Numbered from the stretch's first letter, positions 46,425 to 56,368 are shown. The stretch is DNA of 64,000 nt from Diplolepis rosae (GCA_030998225.1 JAPYXD010000522.1:4030001-4094000); one strand, 5' to 3'. Notes: a model not told the origin generated them from the letters alone. Numbers and translations are program-made.

Positions 46425-47235
46425 TTAAATCGCATGGACATTTGTAATCTCAAGAGGCGATAGATCATTTAAAAATATTGCAGTAAATTACTTGACCCGA
46501 TAGACTAGTAACACGATCACATAAATTGATTCCAACGGGAGACAAGTTCCGTAAGTTGATTCACGTCAGGTCGATGCTTCTGATCACTCGCGTGTGAATG
46601 TTGAAAATATATGTGGACACAATAATGGGATGGGTAATTTGATAAAGTCGGTATCGCTGGCATATGTATAAATCTTATCGTAGAGTGACTCAATTGCAAA
46701 TGCAGAAGGCGTCAACCGGGCTAGAAATCCATATTGCATGTGAAGTTTCTAACAGTATTAACAATTTACAATGCAAATTTCATAATAAATTGGGTCGAAA
46801 TTCAAAATAACAAAGCTAAAGAAATGGCTCCAATATGAATACATCTTCTCAACTTCCTATTAGAAATAAAAAGCTAACGATTTAAAATCGCTTTTTTGTA
46901 TTCCTTCGACATGAGAGTTTCCTTATCGAGCTGAGCGAACGTATATTTATTTCGTTCGGATATAATTGTAATATGTGAAGCGCTGTTTCTCAAGGTTTTC
47001 AAGGTCTGAGACCTTTCGAAGTTATATTGTTACTCAAGTATGTGGCGCAAGACCAAAGACCAAACTACCATAGACAATGTATCGATATTCTGAAAGCAGG
47101 TCTAGAACAATTTCATAGTTAGGTATAAATATGAGAAAACAAAATAAAGAAGTTTTATCAATTTAAGAAGTTCCTTGGCTGTTCAAAATATTATTAAATT
47201 ATATCAACATTCGTATATGAAATTTGAAATCTCTA
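46425..47235. other. Low-repeat sequence, nothing assigned
   Basis: 46,440-46,740 is GC-richer and not repetitive here; a 60-codon minus frame is unrecognised. Could be conserved intronic sequence. Confidence 0.3.
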
Positions 47236-47409
47236 CTCTCTAAATCTGAATCAGTCAAATTTTCACTGATTGAATTAGTCAAATTTTCACTGATTGAATC
47301 AGTGATTTGTCTTTTCACTGATGCATCAGTGAAAAAAATATTTTTCACTGTCAAATCAGTCAAATTTCACTGATGATCAGTAGATTTTGGCTGTTTCAAA
47401 TTTTGAGAG
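47236..47409. mobile_element. TCAGT MITE, shortened
   Basis: 174 bp, TA on both sides. The first 30 bases of interior (GTCAAATTTTCACTGATTGA) are present twice in tandem. Confidence 0.8.
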
Positions 47410-48240
47410 TACTATATACTATTTATGAAACAATACACATGTGTATTAGATTTAATATACTGAAGTATGAAATTTAATATACCAAAATTAACAACTTACA
47501 TAATTTGATTTACGCAATTATAAAGTACTTTTGCAGTAAAAATTAAGTAACATTGATAAATAAATTGATTTGAAATATTATCAAGCAGTATTAATGAATT
47601 TAAATTTTTATGTATATTTAAGTTTATAATTGTGTATAATAAATTTCATTTACTGAATATGCAGATGACTTCACTGATAGTTTATAAACCCTAAAGCCAA
47701 TTATTTCAACAATGCACCACTTTATTAAAAATTGAGGGTCAATACAAATGGCACTTTTAATTATTATCAGAAATATTATGAAATGTTATGTATATTTTTG
47801 TATGATATTTAATATCTTTGAACTAGTTATGAAACAATATACGCATGTGTATGAGATTTAATATACTGAAGTATAAAATTTAATATACCAAAATTAACAA
47901 CTCACATAATTTGATTTACGCAATTATAAAGTACTTTTGCAGTAAATCTATAATGTAAATAATAAAGCTAATTAATTTTTTTAATATAGATGCAAATTCA
48001 TTTCCAAATTATTTAAGATATCCAAGTATTTGAAAATTTAGTTTTATTAATCTATGGGCATTTAAACGCGTCATGAATTTTCATATTTAGAGAAATTTTT
48101 AGCTCGTCTCGTCGCATTTTTGACCTAATTAATAAAAAACTAAGTAACATTGATGAATAAATTGATTTGAAATATTATGAAGCAGTATTCATGATTTAAA
48201 TTGTTATGTATATTTAAGTTTATAATTGTGTATTGAAGAT
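47410..48240. repeat. Palindromic satellite, 340-bp variant, first block
   Basis: TTTAATATACTGAAGTATGA, AACAACTTACATAATTTGA and GATTTGAAATATTATCAAGC recur. 47,690-47,760 (AACCCTAAAGCCAATTATTT, GAGGGTCAATACAAATGG) is a terminal piece of the hammerhead-bearing family. Confidence 0.75.
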
Positions 48241-48505
48241 ATATGTTGATGTTGGTAATTGGCTTTAGGGTCCAAGGTTGATAAAAACTCAGAGTTTTAC
48301 ATAATCAGACGTTTCGGCTCTGATCGGAGCCCTCATCAGTGATTTATTCAAATCTAAAAATACAGAAAAAGGTTTTGCTAAATTAAATTTCATTTGGTGA
48401 ATATGCAGATGATTTCACTGATATTTTATAAACCCCAAAGCCAATTATTTCAACAACGTACCAGTTTATTAAAAATTGAGGGTCAATACAACTTGTACTT
48501 TTAAT
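48241..48505. mobile_element. Penelope-type-like fragment carrying a minus-strand hammerhead motif
   Basis: Minus-strand order: GAGCCGAAACGTC core, then GGACCCTAAAGCCAATTACC. A second terminal piece (AACCCCAAAGCCAATTATTT, CAACAACGTACC, GAGGGTCAATACAACTTG) follows at 48,430-48,500 on the plus side, so two ends lie close together. Confidence 0.5.
48303..48344 (-). ncRNA. Hammerhead-ribozyme-like motif, best-preserved copy
   Basis: Minus-strand order: stem I AATCA, CTGATGAG, stem II GGCTC/GAGCC closing a CGATCA loop, GAAA, ACGTC, stem I TGATT. All catalytic-core bases (CUGAUGA and GAAA) and the GUC cleavage triplet are present, and the five stem I pairs are perfect. Stem III can only be the self-complementary ACGT, which would form between two molecules; minimal type I hammerheads of Penelope-like retroelements behave this way. 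One extra G lies between CTGATGA and the pairing part of stem II, so a bulge is needed. Confidence 0.65.
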
Positions 48506-48900
48506 TATTATCAGAAATATTATAAAATTTTATGTATATTTTTGTATGATATTTAATATCTCTAAACTATTTGTGAAACAATACACTTGTTCATTAGATT
48601 TAATATACTGAAGTATCAAATTTAATATACAAAAATTAACAACTTACATAGTTTGATTTCACACAACTGATAAAGTTATTTATGGAGTGAATTTAGGCTG
48701 TGAATAATTAAGTAGATTATATATATATATATATATACCTGTATATTTTTATATTTTGAGCAATTTTTAGCTCAAGTTAACCGCTTAACGTCGCTTTTTT
48801 GACATAATTGACAAAAAAATTAAGTAATATTGATGATTGAATTGATTTGAAATATTATCAACTAGTTTCAATGATTTATACGAGTTATCAAAGAATCTGA
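48506..48900. repeat. Palindromic satellite, 340-bp variant, with (TA)n
   Basis: Usual modules to 48,715, then a TA microsatellite at 48,718-48,737, then diverged satellite. Confidence 0.7.
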
Positions 48901-49040
48901 AATATTTTTGTTTTCATGCGATGTTGTTGTTAATAGTTGGCTTTAGGGTTTAGAAATAGTAACTCTGAAGGTTACATACTTCCAAACGTTTCGACTATGT
49001 TCGCAGTCCTTATCAGTGATCTTTATTTCTACACGGAGAA
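48901..49040. mobile_element. Hammerhead-bearing family fragment
   Basis: GTTGGCTTTAGGGTTTAGAA precedes the ribozyme-like core in the same order as at 48,241. Confidence 0.5.
48980..49021 (-). ncRNA. Hammerhead-ribozyme-like motif, partly decayed
   Basis: Minus-strand order: GATCA, CTGATAAG, stem II GACT/AGTC, GAAA, ACGTT, TGGAA. The G8 position of CUGAUGA is A, which would be expected to destroy activity. Stem II has a different sequence from the 48,303 copy but still pairs. The same extra G is present. Confidence 0.5.
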
Positions 49041-49310
49041 ACTTCTTATAGCGATATGTTTTATTTTATAATGATAATTCCAAAAAAGATTTTGAATCTA
49101 TGGAAACTCGAAGTGCAATGGTAATCATTCCTATAGCGGACTGGACATTTTTTTCAGTCAAAATAATAAAGATTCGAAATATTATATGAAAGTTTAGAAT
49201 AGGAAATAGTATAAAGTTTGATATAATCTATAGTAAATTATCATATATTTCATCTACAATTTAGTATTTCGCTGCAAAAAATTCTCAGTATGACACGTTT
49301 TTCCATAATT
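49041..49310. other. AT-rich insertion, unassigned
   Basis: Begins ACACGGAGAAAC after the hammerhead fragment; no inverted ends were established. Confidence 0.3.
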
Positions 49311-50250
49311 GAAACGTAGTAATGAAAAAGCTTTAAATTTTATGTGGATTGCATTTAATATACTGAAGTATGAAATTTAATATTCCCAAATTAACAACAC
49401 ACATGATTTTATTTTATAACATATATAATTAACAAAAAAATTAAGTAATATTGGCGATTGAATTGATTTGAAATATTGTTCAACAGTTTTAATGACTTAC
49501 GAATAATCAAAAAATCTAGAAAATATTATATTTTAGTAACACTACGATGCATATTAAACTTCATAATTGATTATATTTCACATATTGAATAGCAAATGAC
49601 TTCACTGTTATAGAAATATTATTAAATTTTATGTACATTTATATATAAAATGAAATATAAATGTATATTGATTGTGAAACAATACACTTGTGGATTAGAT
49701 TTAATATATAATTAAACGTACTAAAGTATGAAATTTAATATTCCAAAATACAACTCACATAATTTTATTAGATGCAATTATGAAGGTATATTTTTACAGT
49801 GAATCCAGGATGTAAATAATAAAGTAGATTTTTTAATTTCATATCGATTACAAGTTGAATTACGAGTTTTTAAAGAATTTATTCCTGATCTTTTGACACT
49901 ATGATGAATATTAAACTTCATAATTGCGTTAACTTCACATACCGTATATGCAGATGACTTCACTGTTAGAAATAATATTAAATTTCATGTACATTTGTAT
50001 ATGAAATTAAATATCACTGTATATTGATTGTGAAACAATACACTTGTGTATTATATTTAATATACTGAAGTATCAAATTTAATATTCCAAAATTAACAAT
50101 TCACATAATTTGATTCTATGCAATTATAAAGTTATAGTTTTATAGTGAATCTAGGTTGTAAACAACAAAGTAGATTATTTAACTTCATATAGATACAAAT
50201 TCTTAAAGAATCTAGACAATAATCTGTTTTTTGACACTATGATGCATATT
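49311..50250. repeat. Palindromic satellite, 340-bp variant, second block
   Basis: GCAGATGACTTCACTGTTAG at 49,950 and a related GCAAATGACTTCACTGTT at 49,592. Units contain AATTTCATGTACATTTGTAT, CAATACACTTGTGTATTA, ATTCCAAAATTAACAATTCA and GTGAATCTAGGTTGTAAACA. Confidence 0.8.
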
Positions 50251-50254
50251 AACC

Positions 50255-51172
50255 CTTAATTAGCCCGTAAACCTGGGTCGTTTGTGTCCGGCCGAAAATC
50301 AAATGTAGCTATCATTTTTGGAAACGCGTAGAAAGGTCGCCACTGTCGCTTTGTAAAAAAAGTTCTCGACCCTAAAGATTCGCCTATCGATTGTCGGCGC
50401 GGTAGTGTCAATGTAATCACAGTGTCAGAAAAGTCAAATTTCGTTTGGACGAAAAAGACCCACGTTTACGGGGAACGTGTGTCAAAAGTGTAAGTAAAAT
50501 TTTGTTCAACTTTTGTTTTAAAACGTTTATTATGAGCGGAAATGCACCAGAAAAACTCCCGGCATACAAAAATACGAAATTATTTTAGCAGACTCTTCGG
50601 AGAAAATGGAGCAGCGGTCAGGCGAGGAATTTCGTCGCATTTTTGTACAAGTTTGAAAATTTTGATTTCGAAATATGTAACTTTTTTCATACAAAATTAC
50701 TATAACGCGTGAAAGTTGACTTTTCATTAATAATATTAGCACATTTTGGACAGTTATATATTTTTTACAGCTTCGACTACAAATTTTCAGGAAAACTTTT
50801 TGGCAATTTTGAGGTCGCGAAATTAAGCACTTTTTTTCGCGATAATTGCATGCAACATTTTTTTCATGAAAGCAACACTCTTCCCCTTCAAAAGTCATGT
50901 TTCAATTATTCAATATCATTATTCGTCTAGAACTTATAATTTAAATAAAAAAAGAGAATTTTAACTGAGTTACTTTATTTAATTGTTGAAAAACATGTAA
51001 CAAAAATATTTTTTATAATATCGCTTCCGATTCTTTAAATTAGAAGTCTTGAGCACTTTCGTGAATTTTTTCAGATTTTTTGCAGCATTCCAAAAACTTT
51101 TATAAACATCAGGACAAAAAGGACCCACCTTTACAGGTTAAAGGTACCAAAAAAACGTTTACGGGCTAAGGG
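50255..51172. mobile_element. 918-bp piggyBac-like element, noncoding
   Basis: TTAA on both sides; ends CCCTTAATTAGCCCGTAAAC and its complement GTTTACGGGCTAAGGG. The next inner bases CCTGGGTCG and the mirrored GGACCCACC are also related. Two overlapping frames (50,530-50,898 minus, 122 codons; 50,709-50,930 plus) do not resemble a piggyBac transposase, which needs about 500-600 codons with a DDD triad. It sits in a 340-bp satellite unit. Confidence 0.8.
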
Positions 51173-51176
51173 TTAA

Positions 51177-52130
51177 ACTTCATAATTGCGTATATTTCAT
51201 ATACCGTATATGCAGATGACTTCACTGTTAGAAATAATATTAAATTTCATGTACATTTGTATATGAAATTAAATTTCACTGTATATTGATTGTGAAACAA
51301 TACATTTGTGGATTAGATTTAATATACTGAAGTTTTAAATTTAATATTCCAAAATTAACAATTCACATAATTTGATTCTATGCAATTACAAAGTTATAGT
51401 TTTATAGTGAATCTAGGTTGTAAACAACAAAGTAGATTATTTAACTTCATATAGATACAAATTCTTAAAGAATCTAGACAATAATCTGTTTTTTTTGACA
51501 CTATGATGCATATTAAACTTCATAATTGATTATATTTCATATACTGTATAGCAGATGACTTCACTGTTAAAAATGTTATTTTATTTTTTTATTAATTGTG
51601 AAACAATACACGTGTCGATTAGATGTAATAATTAGATGTAAATTAATAAGTATTAAATTTAATATTCCGAAATTAACAATTCACATGATTTGATTCTATA
51701 AAATTATAAAGTTATAGTTTTACAGTGAATCCAGGATGTAAGTAATAAATTAGATTATTTAATTTCATATAGATTCAAATTCATTTACGAGTTTTTAAAG
51801 AAACTAAAAAATATTCGGTTTCTTCAACACTATAATGCATATTGAATTTCATAATTGATTATATTTCATATACTATATAGCAGATGACTTTACAGTTAGA
51901 AATATTATTAAATTTCATATACATTTGTATATGAAATTAAATATCACTGTATATTAATCGTGAATCAATCCACTTGTGGGTTAGATCTAATATACTGAAG
52001 TATGAAATTTAATATTCAAAACTCAACAAGTCACTTAAGTCAAGTCACACAAATCACGAGTAGATTATTCAATTTCATATAGATACAAATTCGTTCACGA
52101 GTTCTTAAAGAATCTAGAGAATTTGTTGTT
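51177..52130. repeat. Palindromic satellite, 340-bp variant, third block
   Basis: GCAGATGACTT positions 51,212, 51,551 and 51,890 give steps of 339 and 339. Confidence 0.85.
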
Positions 52131-52410
52131 CATTTCTCGTTATTTTGGCATAGCGTCAGATTCTTTTTATTCTCTTCGATTAAAATTATCACTATTAGAT
52201 ATAAAAGTACTCAAAAAGAAAGCAAGGCAAACGTTTCGGCCACATATGGGGGCCCTCTTCAGTGCCATAATTTCAAAGATTAATTCAAAATTTCTGTAAA
52301 ACATTAGAATATAGGAGATAATTAAAATAAGGATTATCAAAAATTCTATGAATTGTGGGTCAATATAATAACAGACATGTTATCAAACATGTCACTTTAA
52401 AATTTAGAGA
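52131..52410. mobile_element. Penelope-type-like fragment carrying a minus-strand hammerhead motif
   Basis: Shares TTCTCGTTATTTTGGCAT, AATTAAAATAAGGATTATC and GGGTCAATATAATAACAGAC with 38,440-38,770, the internal part being inverted. Confidence 0.45.
52226..52266 (-). ncRNA. Hammerhead-ribozyme-like motif
   Basis: Minus-strand order: GGCA, CTGAAGAG, stem II GGCC/GGCC with a CCCATATGT loop, GAAA, ACGTT, TGCC. Stem I GGCA/TGCC is perfect and differs completely from the AATCA/TGATT stem at 48,303, a compensated difference. CUGANGA and GAAA are intact and the cleavage triplet would be GUU. The same extra G precedes stem II. Confidence 0.62.
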
Positions 52411-52545
52411 ATATTATGTTCTTTTCACATTATGATGCATATTAAACTTCATAATTGCGCATATCAAATTTCATATACTGTACATATATGCAAATGACTT
52501 TATATACTTTTATATAAAATTTAATAAAAAAATATCGAACTAATC
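52411..52545. repeat. Palindromic satellite, last unit
   Basis: CATATTAAACTTCATAATTG and TCAAATTTCATATACTGTAC. Confidence 0.65.
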
Positions 52546-52985
52546 GAACTAATCTTACTGACGAAATCTCAAATCTTTACGGTGCTTGAATATACACGAT
52601 TGAAATCTAAGAATCACGTAGAAAATCCAACCAAAGCCAAGTCATGGCATGACGCTGGAGTGTCTGGAGCGGGGCTTCCGGTCTAAGGTCTAGGTGCATC
52701 AACAAATCAAGGCTCAGGATATGTATATTGTATAATTTACAGTATAGCACTATACCTGCTCGACCGGAAGAAACGCTGGTACCTCCTTCCCACATCCTGC
52801 AGATCGTCTCACATCTCCACTTTACGTTTTTTTTTACTTTTACCAGAAGGCTAAAAGTTACATTTTTTTGACTTCCACCTACACGAGTTGACTCAACTGG
52901 TTCTATAATTTCGGTCTGCCCCCTTATCCTATTGTCCTTTCAAGTGCCACACCTTAGCAAGACTGTGTTCATTTATCTTTTAGTT
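52546..52985. other. GC-richer island, unassigned
   Basis: Possible splice signals occur on both strands: minus ATCTGCAG before GATGTGGGAAGGAGG and a donor GAGCAG/GTATAG; plus an AG at 52,742 followed by an open run ALYLLDRKKRWYLLPTSC. The minus-strand frame 52,607-52,795 has 62 codons. I cannot tell which strand, if either, is used. Confidence 0.25.
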
Positions 52986-53184
52986 AAACCCAGGAGAGTT
53001 TGATGGATCAAAAAACTCAATATATTAAGTATAATAAGTTATAAAAATCAGAAGGGTACTTTCAAAAAGTCCTTTAAGGGCATTTTATTGATTTTAGGCT
53101 CCTACATGTCTGTGTCAAAAATTCATAAAATTTTCTTTCCGAAATTTGGGAAATGGTAAAGAACCCAATCGAATTTTAACAACG

Positions 53185-53390
53185 GGCGCAGTACTACGCC
53201 CGTACTTCAGGATTCGGGCGCGGTACTGGCATAATACGGGGATGATAACGTTTTACCAGTACTGGGACTACTGGCTTGCTACTACTAGTACCTAGTACTG
53301 CCAGTACTAACTTGTACGGGGATTATACTGGCATGTCATTACTGGCTAACCAGTAGTCGAACCGTACTGGTATAGTACTGATCACTATAA
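53185..53390. repeat. GTACTGGC-family repeat unit
   Basis: GGGCGCAGTACTACGCCCG, GCGCGGTACTGGCATAATAC and GGCTAACCAGTAGTCGAACC match single units of the 43.3-44.4-kb array. Confidence 0.7.
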
Positions 53391-53496
53391 CTCGGGATTG
53401 TATAAATAATACATGAAAAAAATCAAAATATTTAACTTATTTACATCAATTCTTTTTGCCACTCGAGTTTTACGTAGAATTTCTTTTGTAAAAATC

Positions 53497-53550
53497 GTCC
53501 CGCCTACGAGATTCGAACCTACGATCTACTTCACCGCTCGACCACGCCTA
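53497..53550 (-). mobile_element. Leu/Ser-tRNA-like SINE head, shortened
   Basis: Minus strand reads a box A-like TGGTCGAGCGGT and a box B-like GGTTCGAATCTC only 14 bases apart, so the anticodon region of the ancestral tRNA is missing. A tail CGGGACGATTTTTACAAAAG follows. Not a functional tRNA. Confidence 0.45.
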
Positions 53551-53639
53551 TTTCTACCAAATGATTCCTTCAAAATCTGTTACCTATTTCAACCAAACTG
53601 AGTAATTCAATAAAATTTCGAAAAATCTTCGAGATTTCT

Positions 53640-54360
53640 TTCAGTATTTCAATCAAATTTCGAAAAATAATTATAATGTCAAAATTGAAAAATCCAAAAT
53701 GGCGGTTATATTAGTGCAAATTCGCAATTTTTTGCAATTGCTATGAAACTTAGTGTATGGGGGGTTTTTAAGGTCGCTGATTACAAATCTGATGTCAGAA
53801 TTGCAATCAGCGATCCCGAAAATCCGAGTATACCAAGTTTCGTAGCAATTGCCAAAACACTTTCGATTTACACTAACATCACCGCCATTTTCAATCTTCC
53901 ATTTTTAATTTTGTAATCCTGACACCAGATTCGTAATCAGCGACCCCGAAAACCCCCATATACCAAGTTTCGGCGCAATTACGAAAAAACTCAGAATTTG
54001 TACTAATATAGCCGCCATTTTAGATCCGCCGTTTCGAATTTTACAATTCTGACACCAGATTTTAAATATTTCAATTCTGACTTCAGAATCGTAACCAGCG
54101 ACCCAAAAAATACCCATGCAGCAAGTTTTGTGTTAATTGTTCGAAACCTTCAAAATTAGAGTAAAATAGTCGCCATCTTGTATCCGTTATTTTTAAATCT
54201 GCAATCTACGACTCCAAAAACCCCCATACAACGTGTTTTGTACAAATTCAACATTATAGAGTCACATAGTCGCCATATTGGATCCGCCATTTTTAATTTT
54301 GAAAATCTGATGCAAGAATCATGATCAGCGACCCCAAAAACCCCTAAGTTACCATTAATA
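53640..54360. repeat. Irregular tandem repeat around CGCCATTTT..GATCCGCC
   Basis: Words CCGCCATTTT, AATTTTGTAATCCTGACACC, AGATTCGTAATCAGCGACCC, AAAACCCCCATATACCAAG recur four to five times between 53,690 and 54,350. Spacing is uneven (roughly 100-160 bp), so units have indels. Minus-strand frames of 70-92 codons follow the repeat. Confidence 0.7.
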
Positions 54361-54640
54361 GCAAGAATTAGTTTAACAGAAAAATGTGTCTCTGAAAGGA
54401 TTAATACTATTATTGTAATTGTCGAAGATTTCATAGATTTTCTATAAAAAATAAATTTTTTCTGTAGATATTATTAAGGAATTTATTGTTAGAAATATAT
54501 AGCTGATATTATTATATAATTTTAAAAAAATTGTATAATAGTAATATTTTTAAATTATACTTAATATTTTGAAATTAAATATTTATTATATTTTATGTAA
54601 AATTATTAAATATTAATATGTAATTAGTTGAGTTTGGGTT
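54361..54640. other. Very AT-rich, nothing recognised
   Basis: Mostly A/T with ATTATTAAATATTAATATG-like words. Confidence 0.35.
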
Positions 54641-54875
54641 GAGCCACTAGGCGATATAAGGAGATCTTCCTGTGGAGAAAGGGATGTCGGACGCCTGTGT
54701 AGCTCAGTGGTCAGAGCAGTCGACCGGCAATCGAAAGACCTGGGCTCGAATCCCAGCGCAGTCGAAAGCGTCATTTTTTCCACAGAAAGATTCTCAAATT
54801 CTTTAAAATATTAATATGTAATATTTAAAGAATTTGAAAATCTTTCTGTGGAGAAAAAGACGCTTTCGACTGAAT
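54640..54875 (+). mobile_element. tRNA-derived SINE with an inverted tail beside it
   Basis: The tRNA-like head is followed by TCGAAAGCGTCATTTTTTCC, ACAGAAAGATTCTCAAATTC, then an inverted copy of the same tail (AAAGAATTTGAAAATCTTTC, GACGCTTTCGACTG) at 54,819-54,872. It is the longest copy of the SINE in the window. Confidence 0.7.
54693..54764 (+). tRNA. tRNA-like head of a SINE (GGC loop triplet, Ala-like)
   Basis: 72 bases fold as a cloverleaf: acceptor GCCTGTG against CGCAGTC (6 of 7 pairs), D arm GCTC/GAGC, anticodon arm GTCGA/TCGAA (4 of 5) with loop CCGGCAA, T arm CTGGG/CCCAG with loop CTCGAAT. Box A TAGCTCAGTGG and box B GGGCTCGAATCCC are intact. Partial copies at 12,340 and 15,497 share the same 3' tail, so this is the head of a SINE and not a cellular tRNA gene; the mismatches and the lack of a downstream T-run agree. 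Confidence 0.6.
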
Positions 54876-54944
54876 CAAAATTTGAATAACTGTTTTTTTT
54901 TAATAAAATTATAGTTGGAGTTCTATTTTCACTCTAAAATAATA

Positions 54945-55130
54945 CTTTAGTATTGCGCCAGTACTGAGCCAGTAATAGCAAGTCAGTAGCGACTAACCAA
55001 TACTGGCACAGTACTAAATATTCATGATAGCCTATACTGCGCCAGTAATGGCAAGTCAGTAGCGGCTAACCAGTACTGGCGTAATATTGAATTTGTTATG
55101 AACGTCATCACAATACGGATTGGTCCGATT
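54945..55130. repeat. GTACTGGC-family repeat, two short units
   Basis: AAGTCAGTAGCGACTAACCA and AAGTCAGTAGCGGCTAACCA are about 75 bp apart; ATACGGATTGGTCCGATTGG matches 44,460-44,480. Confidence 0.65.
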
Positions 55131-56131
55131 GGAAAGATGATAACGAACAAAAAAGACTAATTTTGGTTCAAAAAGTGGAAAAAAGATCAATTTTAGAAAA
55201 ATCCATAAGACATTTTTTTCTTTATCGAAACCAAAATTAGTCTATTAACATATTTTTACATTTTCTACCATTTCCCAAATTTTGAAAAATATCTTTTTAC
55301 CATTTTGGACATTTTTATTACGTCTTCCAGGCCCTCGACTACTATTTTTTATTCTTTTAATTTTCATTCCAGTCTGAAATTTTAATGTAGCTACTACATA
55401 TAATTAATTTTTAATATCTTTTGGTCATTATTTATTCAAATCCGATGTCTTTGAGTTGAGGGAATGTATAAAATAGGTCACGTTAAGTCGGTAATTGCAG
55501 TTACAGCGTGTAAGATTATTCAAGGAACGATAACTAAAATAGATTTCAGTTATCAGTTTTTGAACACTCTTGTCACTAGAGTTACCGACTCCACATGGTG
55601 ACCCACTTTATTTAAGTTTCTATGAGACACCCCCACATTCTAAAATTGAAATTACAGCGCCCTCACATATTTTCGAGATGAAGCTTTATTTCTTCTTTAC
55701 CGACGAACATTTTATCGACGGTAGGTTACATCCACACTTACCGGCTGAAATCTTTCTTACCGTATAAAACCATGGAATTTACTTTACCGACCGTAAACAA
55801 AACCCCATTTCTGTTTTACCCTGAGTCTAAAAAGAGTAGAAAAAGAAAACATGTCAAACTGGAAACATGGCGGGAAGTGATTCAACACGTGGTCAACATA
55901 TGTTTATGTTTCGAGACCGGACGAGAAGTCAACCGGTAAAAAAAACTTCTGCATCTTCGTAACAAGTTTATTATTTCGTGTGACCAAATTCACTGCTTTT
56001 TTTTGGTTCCTCTTAAGCACCGGAAGGTTTTTTTTTGGCACTTTATTAAGATCTTACTTGTGGACCTCGTGGAAGATATAATGGACTTCAAGTAAAAATA
56101 TTTTTTTTTTATACTGGAAATGCGTTTATAT
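55131..56131. other. Unassigned, partly low-repeat
   Basis: 55,440-55,980 is GC-richer and has GTCGGTAA/TTACCGAC inverted words and several CTTTACCGAC-like words near 55,700-55,790. It leads into the small ATG frame at 55,867. No repeat family of the window matches. Confidence 0.3.
55867..55962 (+). CDS. Candidate short first exon or small ORF, unrecognised
   Basis: ATG in the context GGAAACATGGCGG opens a 31-codon frame beginning MAGSDSTRGQHMFMF and ending at TAA. A possible donor CAACCG/GTAAAA sits at codon 23, so it may be the 5' exon of a longer gene. An upstream ATG at 55,850 is in another frame and stops quickly. The surroundings (55,440-55,980) are not part of any repeat I see. Weak candidate. 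Confidence 0.22.
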   Translation: MAGSDSTRGQHMFMFRDRTRSQPVKKTSASS

Positions 56132-56284
56132 CAGTGTTGGATAAGTTACTCTATAAAAAGTAACTCATTACAGTTACGTTACTTTAGAAAAAAAAGTAAC
56201 TCGTTACCGTTATAGTGTTACTTTTTCAAAAAAATAACTTGTTACAGTTCCACTTACCGGTGAAAGTAACTTAAGTTACTTTTC

Positions 56285-56300
56285 ACCCCCCCCCCTCCCC
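56285..56300 (+). repeat. Oligo-C tract
   Basis: A run of C interrupted by single T, unusual in this AT-rich window. Confidence 0.8.
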
Positions 56301-56368
56301 TCACCTAATTTTTCAATCCAGAACGATTAAAGTAAAATGATATTTTTAAAAATATAAAATGAAAAATA

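Noticed and set aside
50530..50898. 122-codon frame inside a piggyBac-like element as a transposase remnant
   Set aside because: Too short, no DDD-like pattern, composition like translated AT-rich DNA.
52742..52860. Second exon of the 44,827 plus-strand candidate
   Set aside because: The phase fits and the frame is open, but the acceptor has no polypyrimidine tract, the distance is 7.9 kb of satellite and nothing else supports the link.
54693..54764. Functional tRNA-Ala gene
   Set aside because: Acceptor and anticodon stems each have a mismatch, there is no clear Pol III terminator after it, and partial copies with the same tail exist in the window, so it is better read as a SINE head.
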